Assembly: GCA_963682025.1 (NCBI GenBank)
Contig: OY821517.1
Coordinates: 108,886,794-108,950,793 of the forward strand
Origin: Cordilura impudica
Taxonomy: Eukaryota > Arthropoda > Insecta > Diptera > Scathophagidae
Direction: 5' to 3'
Length of the DNA: 64,000 nt
The notes beneath the pieces are model-generated. The model saw only the letters and a program-made list of their open reading frames with translations. It was not told the DNA's origin and made no database searches. The position numbers and the translations under genes were made by a program. This document shows, piece by piece, positions 56,900-64,000 of the stretch (position 1 is its first letter; every line of letters begins with the position of its first letter).

Positions 56900-57238
56900 T
56901 TCCATATTTTGTTCTGTGTTATTTCTGGATTTTGGTAGTTTTTTGACTTCTTCATCTAAATCCCGATGTTCCACTTTCCGTTGATTTCGAATACTGGAGA
57001 TAAACGGATCTGACGTTGCCAATAATATATTAAATAGATCTTCATTTGTGGAATTTCGTGAAATTTTTCTAGTATTGTGCTCTCTATAAAATCTGTAATC
57101 CTTATTTCTTTTTTCCTAAGCCTCCTCTGAAAGATCTCCAAGTGGCACCAAATGATATTTAATGACATCTTCTGCATGATAAAAGATTTTGTGAACTGAT
57201 GCAAATATATTTCTACATGGGTAATTGGTTGTATATAT
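56900..57238 (-). pseudogene. Transib-type transposase C-terminal fragment
   Basis: Minus-strand readings YTTNYPCRNIFASVHKIFYHAEDVIKYHLVPL in one frame, then GDLSEEA*EKRNKDY, the presumed catalytic Glu block, closer to the family form than the left copy's GDILEEALEKG. The 82-codon frame 56956-57204 (FTKSFIMQKMSL, ILEKFHEIPQMKIYLIYYWQRQIR) is a shifted reading of the same segment and parallels 31300-31433. Upstream transposase sequence is missing. Confidence 0.65.
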
Positions 57239-57669
57239 TTACTTATAGGGCTGCTAAATTATCGAATTTTGAATTTTTTGAGAGTAATTTCATTAAAATG
57301 AAAAAAAGTGTTCTACGCATGGGTCGTCACGGGTGCAAAAGTATATATAGGATTTAAGAGGACGCTTTCGCCTTTCTCCGGCTGGTATACGTTTCTTGTT
57401 CCCTTTTGTTTCTTAGAAGTTCTACTCCTCTAAATTTGAAATTTTTATACTTCATAACGCCCCTATCATTAAACGATAGAGCTGTGACCACTTACAATAG
57501 CTAAAGACTATAATCCTACCAACATTATGAAAAAGACCACAGGTCATTATCGATGACAGCTTGTGAATAGTAACCATTTATTTTTGATGAAAAAAAAAAT
57601 CGCCTTTTTCTGAAATTAAAAAAAAAAACAGTTGAGTTTGACAGCATGCCACGCCCACAATTAGCAATA
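57239..57669. other. Unassigned sequence
   Basis: Includes a less AT-rich patch at 57320-57400. A GCATGCCACGCCCACAATTAG piece at 57645 resembles Helitron arrays. Confidence 0.4.
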
Positions 57670-58105
57670 GTTTAACATAATTAAGCAGTTGCTTAAAGCA
57701 GCCTTGCGGCACAATTTTAAATGCCGCATTCATTTTCCATTTTTGAAACTTCTATAAATTTGACGTCTCTGCTCAATGATCATTTATTGAATGAAGTAAT
57801 TCGATTTTTAAAACCTCTGTTTCTTTTAATTTCCAAACCATTCCGTTATATTTGATGTTTACAAAATAAATAAGCTTCGAAAAGAAACTCGAGCGGTTTC
57901 TGAGCTTATTTTTTAGTATTTTTACTGTAGCGTCTTCTAAATTAAAAAAATCAAAAAATTTTAAATTGAAATAATAAATGAATTTACTCCCCAAAAAACG
58001 TAGACATTGGGGAATTTGTTTCATGATGAACAAATTCCACAATACCATACAAATTTTTGGGGAGGAAGTTATTTTCTTTGAGGAATTTATTCATTGGGCA
58101 ATTCG
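57670..58105 (+). mobile_element. Fragment of the 20.4-kb Helitron family
   Basis: Reverse-complement match to about 20480-20870: TAAGCAGTTGCTTAA, GACGTCTCTGCTCAATGATC, TTGATGTTTACAAAATAAA, ATGAATTTACTCCCCA, CAAATTTTTGGGGAGGAAGTT. It stops short of the 3' CTAG end and joins mariner sequence at about 58106. Confidence 0.72.
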
Positions 58106-58480
58106 AACTTCTCTGGACATGATTCTCCCATTTCGAACCATTGTTTTGACTGTTCCTTTGCCTTAGGTGTATAGTGGTGGACTCATGACTTATCCATGGT
58201 TACGAATCGAAGCCAGAAATCATTTTCACGAAGCTGTTTTTTTGTTGTTGGCAAATGCTGCAACCATCATGTGGACAGCTTTCTCTTCTCCAAATTTTCG
58301 GTCAACATGCGATGTATAGTACTTTTGTATGTCATTTCGACCAGCTCACTCACCTTCAGCCGACGATCCTCCAATATCATTTTTAAGATTTTCTTATCCG
58401 TTTCTGTCGTGACCGTCTCAACTTGTCAACCATTACGGCGTTCTTCTTGTCAGCTGGTACGGATCCATTTAAACTATTAA
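58106..58480 (-). pseudogene. Mariner transposase fragment
   Basis: Minus-strand reading: VETVTTETDKKILKMILED, RRLKVSELVEMTYKSTIHRM (helix-turn-helix), TENLEKRKLST, FVTMDKS*VHHYTPKAKEQSKQW, where the Asp of TMDES is the first catalytic residue of DD34D mariners. It ends at the Helitron junction, so the second and third Asp are missing. Upstream sequence to 58720 may include the rest of the 5' part. Confidence 0.75.
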
Positions 58481-58739
58481 CGAAGGAGCAGACATATCTA
58501 GAGTATGAATTACATAACGGTGACCAATTTTTTCCATGTTTAAAAATTCTCTGAGATGGTGCACTTTTGATGAATCCAGCTATGCTGGTTCTTTGATACC
58601 CTCCACCTACATTTTACGTTTCCATTGTTGTCTGGACTTATTTCACTACTTGCAATAAATACAAACAAAATATTTGAAAAGGTTAACTATTTGATAAACT
58701 TAATACTAATTTATTAGAACACTCTGAATTTTCAGCATT

Positions 58740-59020
58740 TTTTGGATATATGTCCATATTTTAGGTCAGATATTGGCACAATGATGCCCATTCTAAATGC
58801 AACCTCATCCGGATAAAGACAAACAATACTATTCGAAGTTTACTCAGGTAAACGGTTTATTTCGTGATTGGGCGTGATTTCAACAGACACACAGGTACGG
58901 GCGGACGGACACACGGCCAGATGGACATCGCTATATCGACACGAGTTGTTATAACATCAAGAATATATACTGCATGGGGTCGCAAATTTATTTTTCGATA
59001 CGTTGCAAACGGAATGACAA
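58740..59020 (+). mobile_element. INE-1/DINE-like fragment, second subfamily
   Basis: GGACGGACACACGGCCAGATGGACATCGCTATATCGAC, ATCAAGAATATATACTGCATGGGGTCG and CGTTGCAAACGGAATGACAAAC in order. This is the GGAC core, ATCAAGAATATATA and ATGGGGTCG layout known from Drosophila INE-1, and it differs from the dominant family of the window. Confidence 0.55.
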
Positions 59021-61270
59021 ACTTACTGATTAAGAAATCCAGAAAAACCGAAATCCCGAAAATTTAAATTAATAATCTATTATTTCTATTTCCTGCAAAG
59101 CTTAAAATATAAATTCAAAAGAATTGTGAAAAAAATATACAATATGTTCATTGAAGTTACATTCACATCACATTAGTTGTACTTTTTTTATTAGAATTTC
59201 TTCTTTAGTTTAAAAGTTATTGCGCTTTATTTAAGTAAAATTTTTTTTTGTGCGCAATCCTCAAAATATTAATTAATGTTTCCTAAACTCCGTTTGATAT
59301 CTTTGAATTTAAATGAGTGTTTTATTACCAGCAATTGATATTTCTTGAAATGCTGTTAACCTTTCCTGATTACAATTTTTTTTTTTATTTTCAGTTGATT
59401 TTTTAAATTTAAACAAATTTGTCGTTTTTTTAAATTTCGATTTGTGCTTAAGAAAAAAACTGCAACTGATGTTTTATAAATTTCAATTAATTCAAATTTT
59501 CTAAAATTCAATTAATATTTTCTAAATTATAATGTTAAATCTGAATTCCAATTTATAGAATTGAGGTTTTCTAAATTTCAAATGGAAATTTTGAGTTTTA
59601 ATTTAATTACATTTGCAAGATGTTGAAATTTTGCATTTTTGTGAATAGTAATGATTTAGTAAATATAAACGGCTTTTTAAAAATTATATGTTATCGCAAT
59701 CAAATACTTTGTAGGTAAAGCAGAATAATAATTTTATGTAAATATACTGTTTTGTAAGAAAAAAAAATCATTGTTACTCAGTGCTGTGTACAGTTTTAAC
59801 ATTATTGTCGTATAATACATAGCTTTTGATATCTAATTGAAGAGGTTGACATTCATGTTAAAATATTGCAAAGCATTTTAATCTATATAAATCATAAATT
59901 CTTGTTAATATCTAATTAGGACAAAACTTTTGGCGCCATCTACTGTGGCAGTGCGACTATGCCACAAATTGAATTCAAACTGTTATTGTTAAAAAAAAAA
60001 ATATACTTTCCCAAAAACAAAATATTACAGAACTTTATGTACATACATAAAATAATGCACCGATTTTACGAAAATTTCGTTTTATAGTTTAATCATTTCG
60101 ACAAGCTATATTATATATGTTATATAAGTATATTTCAGTACTAAATTATCTATAACACAGTTTTATTTCCCAACACATAGTAAGGGTTTCATCTAGTTTA
60201 CTAGAACAATTAATTATTTTAAATATGCCAAAATTCAAAGTAGGGTCTCGGCAAGTAATGGGTTAACGTTCTTCGTTTTATTCCAAATTTTTAGCGTGAA
60301 AGATTATATTTTAATCGTCACATCTAAAAATTCAACAGCACTTAAAAAATATTTGAATTTTTTGAATAAATTGTCTTTTTTTAGCTTGGGATCATATGTG
60401 ACCCAAGTCCAAAATGGATAATGGGGTCATATAATTTTTTTCTGAAACCCAAGGCTATTCAGATAAAATATAACATTTAAATGTAGAAAACCGATAAATT
60501 TTTGAAAGAGTACATTTACTGAATATTTCACATAAAAACCAATTATTCTCGAAATCCGCAAAAAAAAATTCTTTGTAAAAAAAAAAAATTCACACAATTA
60601 ATCAATAATATATATTTAACAAAACTTTAAAGTGCCAGGATCATTTTTTGAAATTTTGTTAAAGAAAATTTTTGAAAACTTAAAACAGATGTTTTCAAAA
60701 TTTTTTCCAAAAAACTTTCCATCTTTGGCCTCATTTCGCAATAGGTTAAAAACGTGGTAATAAAACAATACTTCCTGTCTGAGTGCTCCTAGGTATAGTG
60801 ACAAAATATACACATGAAATTTTCAGTCGCGTTGAAGCACGTCTAAATTTTTTTGATTGACCCAGAGCTTTGTATTTCTCAGTTTTTTTGTTATTTGCTT
60901 ATTTTTAGGGGTGATACCGATATTTTGAACACTGTTTTTATTTAGGGCCACCCTAATTAGATTGTTTTGAAATTAATGAAGTTATTGATGCGTGTTTTTT
61001 TAATAAATTAATATATAATAAAAAATATAAAATCATAATTTATATACACATGTTACGAAAGCAAAAACTTTTATACTAATAACTATTTAGTTTAGCATTA
61101 TTTTATTCTGATGTTAATGAATTTTTGCATTATACTCATACATACATACTTATTAAGCCAATTTTGCAAACACAACGACCACAAAAACAACACCAAATAC
61201 ATCTATGACAAAAAATACAAAAGTTTAGAATAACAACGGTAACAAGAACAATATAGAAACATCACATATT
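59021..61270. other. AT-rich stretch, nothing recognised
   Basis: Very A/T-rich; a few short less AT-rich spots (TTGGCGCCATCTACTGTGGCAG at 59932). No gene or element recognised. Confidence 0.45.
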
Positions 61271-61700
61271 TCAATTTTCTTACTTTTTCAGTGAAATCTC
61301 TGGACCCGTTAAACCAATATTCATGGTTTTAAACATAAGCCTTTCCAGGATGTTGGAGAATCACGTTTACTAAAAACGAGCACACTGAGGGCACGATCGT
61401 GAGAAGAACAAGATAGACAAATCGTATTTTTTCAAGACTTTCTTTTGTTTTTCATTGAAATCTTGTTACCTATGTTACAGATTTTGATTACTTTAAACAC
61501 CAAATTTTCTAGGAAATTAATGAATCATATTTGGCACAAACGAGCTGACCTACTGAGGGCTTGATCGTGATTTCTACAGACGGACAAATAGAGATACGGA
61601 CAGAAGAACATCGCTATGGTTTCGGCTTGTTATGAGGATCACAAATATATGTATCTAATGAGATCCAGATTTTTTCTTCTATTTATTACGGTATTTATTT
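61271..61700 (+). mobile_element. Degenerate repeat with duplicated block
   Basis: ACGAGCACACTGAGGGCACGATCGTGA at 61376 is repeated as ACGAGCTGACCTACTGAGGGCTTGATCGTGA at 61541, each preceded by a TTGGAGAATCA/TTAATGAATCA stretch. It is followed by CAGACGGACAAATAGAGATACGGACAGAAGAACATCGCTAT, a GGAC-type core. Probably another old DINE-like relative. Confidence 0.4.
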
Positions 61701-63101
61701 AGTGTATACAAAAAACTAATAAACAAAGTGGAGCCTTGAAACTTAAAACATATGTTTAATATGGTTGCCACTTTTCACCAAAGTAACTTTCTATATATCA
61801 GGTCGGGTTGTTCTGGTACCAGTCTCGTACAACGAATCTTAAAAAAGGGGGTTAGTTCCAATTGAAAAGATACGATTGGTAAAGAAAATAGTTATAAATT
61901 CAATTTTAGCAAAATTGTAAAATATTCTTAGTCCGAAAATGTGATTAGAGGATGTGATTATGCATATAGGGCCTACACACAGAAAACGGATTCATTGTTG
62001 CAATCGAATTTGTTGCCAACCGCAATTTGGTAGTCCCATGTATTATCTCAATACTCTTTTGTGATTACTGAATTATATGATCTATATAAACGTAGAATGG
62101 TAAGGGCAATTGTATATAAATATAAATTCGATTGCTTGAATTGTGGTACAATGGATTTATTAATTTTATTTATTATTTATGTATGTTTTTGCTGCTATAA
62201 AATATTTAAAACAAGACTTTTTTGTAATAACTTTTTTTAATAATATTATATTAATAATTTATTTTTATTTAAGGAATATAAGACAATAGCTTACAATAAA
62301 ATTGTAATCATTAATATTTATCAATACTATTTTACAATTTTAGAATTTTGAGAAAACTATTTTTCTGTTCCACTAATTAAAAATTATAATATATCGGTAT
62401 ATTTTTCAACAAATTTCATGAAATAATAAACTGGTATTAGTTAATTGTAAAAAAATTATTTTTAACGAAACTCAACTTGACACAACAAACACAAATTATG
62501 ATCACATATATGTATGTAACTTTCTCTTGAGTCAATTTATTCTTCCATTATGGAAAAGAATTGAATGGATAAAACACACATGACACATTGACTGTGTTCC
62601 AATAGATCGCAATACATTTATGGTCTTTGATCCAACACGAAATATTTCATATTGTTCGTGTGTAGAGACTTGCGGTTAGTCATTTCTAAATAAGGTCTGG
62701 TAAGAAGACCACAGCTTCATGGATACGTGCGTCCTTAGAAATATTTTTTTTTTTTTTTTGTGGAAACTAACTCTCATATTTGCATTGCCAACTGATGAGT
62801 TGTTGTTGAAATCAAATTCTGGACGTATTGATTTATTGTAATATGATAATAAATAACTTCTATAGGTATTCAACGGAGTTCTGACCATATCTCGCAGCCT
62901 TCGACATGACTATTGTGAGTGCGCGATTGAATGTCAGATTGTTTTTCAAAACCATAATCAAAACGTCACACAAAAGGTCTTTGCCAGATGCACTTAACTA
63001 CACTTTCAGGTTTCATATTTAATTTACATAATTCTATGATCCATTTTTTTGTGTAAATTAGTTTGAAGTTTTTATAAAGGTTGTGATATTGAAAATTTAA
63101 A
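61701..63101. other. Unassigned AT-rich sequence
   Basis: No motif recognised. A T-rich tract lies at 62743-62760. Confidence 0.4.
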
Positions 63102-63431
63102 TCTATAATATTAATAGGCTAGGCGATTTCTTGTGGCTGATGTTTTGTTCTACCGTTTTATTCCGATTTTGACCAATCGTATATTATTTGAAAAGTATTT
63201 CTTTTTAGCCGTTTTGCAGATTTACAGATTTTTAAATTTTTTCCTTTATTTTGAGTAAATTGCATTTAAAGTTGCTACTAACCATTACATAAAATTATAC
63301 AATGGTATGTGTGTGTTTATTAAATTTGTTAATGTTCTTGTAATAAAAATGAGTTTGTTCTTTGTGTTGATTTGTAATTGATTAGCATACTTTCACATAC
63401 TTTCATACTTTCGAGGACTGGAATCTGCTAG
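63102..63431 (+). mobile_element. 330-bp mini-Helitron
   Basis: Starts TCTATAATATTAATAGGC after A (63101) and ends GGAATCTGCTAG before T (63432). The body is close to 36374-36740, but the last ~80 bp are changed and the terminal hairpin is not evident (repeated CATACTTTCA units replace it). Confidence 0.8.
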
Positions 63432-64000
63432 TGTTGACAAAATATTCAAAAGTTTTTTTTCTTACATTTTGTTTAAAAAACTGTCAATTTAATTCGAAAA
63501 TTCGGTTAGACTAAAGATATTTTTATATTTATTCGGTATTTACAACAGAATTTGATTCATGCAAGTTTCTGTTGGTTAGAAATACCAAAACAGTTTAATG
63601 GTTTTGGTTTCTTTTGTTATAACCGAAAAATAATTCTTAATAAAAATTTCATTTATGGGAATTTAACCAATAATTTATTACAATATTTGTTAAAACATTT
63701 TGGGTTTAAACAATCTCGTTATAACAAAATAGGAAATTGCAGTCGCCAATATTTAGGATTGAAGTATGTTATTTTTGGATTTATAAGGTTGCCTCAATTA
63801 AATTAGTCGAATATTTTGTATAAAGAATTTGATTGGTAAATGGAATTTTTTATTGTTGCAGATACTTTTATTTCAGAAGAATTGTCTTTATACAGTAGCT
63901 ATTAAAGTAAATCTATCGTATTATCAAATATTGAAGAATTATAATAAAAATTGTTATTACCTTAATAAATTTTTCTAGCGGTAACTGAATTCTAACCAAT
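63432..64000. other. Unassigned sequence with one short open frame
   Basis: An 84-codon frame at 63552-63806 (FNGFGFFCYNRKIILNK...) shows no domain I recognise and is rich in codons expected from AT-rich DNA. Not called as a gene. Confidence 0.35.

Larger units (their letters stand above)
55535..57238 (-). mobile_element. Second Transib fragment, inverted
   Basis: Starts with the terminal heptamer CACAGTA and AGCTGAAAATCGTTTTTCATTGG (55535), the counterpart of the end at 32095. It follows the 3' region of the left copy in reverse and ends in transposase sequence at about 57238. A DINE-like copy (56080-56863) splits it. About 120 bp present in the left copy (31485-31605) is absent here. Confidence 0.78.

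Noticed and set aside
63552..63806. 84-codon frame near the right end
   Set aside because: No recognised domain and AT-driven composition; could be chance.

Overview
This is an AT-rich, gene-poor stretch of a eukaryotic nuclear genome. It is most likely from a higher fly (Diptera, perhaps a calyptrate such as a house fly, blow fly or flesh fly). That placement is inference. It rests on base composition, short GT-AG introns inside transposon genes, insect-type mariner, piggyBac, Harbinger, Transib and non-LTR elements, and a dominant dispersed repeat built like the Drosophila INE-1/DINE-1 (Helentron-derived) elements. I see no convincing host protein-coding gene, tRNA, rRNA or CRISPR anywhere. 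Almost everything recognisable is mobile DNA, much of it nested.

Layout. 1-3.6 kb: Helitron arrays, a DINE-like 3' end and a nearly complete mariner-type element with terminal inverted repeats (TIRs). 5.9-9.7 kb: two DINE-like copies and a mosaic repeat. 9.7-12.4 kb: an element with two 500-bp inverted arms around a decayed, unusual transposase-like frame. 12.6-13.5 kb: a small PIF/Harbinger relic. 14.7-18.8 kb: a non-LTR retrotransposon split by a piggyBac-family element. 18.9-19.3 kb: a second reverse-transcriptase (RT) relic. 20.1-24.0 kb: a DINE-like copy split cleanly by a 3.1-kb Helitron carrying two tandem arrays, one strikingly CpG-rich. 24.0-28.7 kb: another DINE-like copy, then a two-gene Harbinger relic with introns still visible. 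28.9-34.8 kb: two near-identical DINE-like copies around a Transib (RAG1-like) transposase relic and a second piggyBac-family relic.

36-37.7 kb: an old DINE-like copy interrupted by a 367-bp mini-Helitron. 39.4-41 kb: a mosaic foldback region. 41.7-44.4 kb: a mariner relic and a non-LTR relic interrupted by a Harbinger-type MITE with a TTA duplication. 46.8-47.4 kb: a Helitron Rep (HUH) fragment. 47.5-50.4 kb: a head-to-tail DINE-like dimer, a Tc1-like scrap and a third DINE-like copy. 53.1-55.1 kb: a Helitron nested in a relative of itself. 55.5-57.2 kb: a second, inverted Transib fragment that sits in one DINE-like copy and is itself interrupted by another. 57.7-59.0 kb: Helitron, mariner and INE-1-like pieces. 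63.1-63.4 kb: a second mini-Helitron.

The genes do not form a host pathway. They are transposition genes (DDE/D transposases, one HUH Rep, RT/endonuclease fragments), and all are broken by stops, frameshifts or insertions. Non-autonomous passengers (DINE-like copies, Helitrons, MITEs) dominate. The best candidates for a closer look are the Transib pair with RSS-heptamer-like ends, the 500-bp-TIR element with an unassigned transposase, the DINE-like family architecture and its dimer, and the alternating CpG-rich array captured inside a Helitron.
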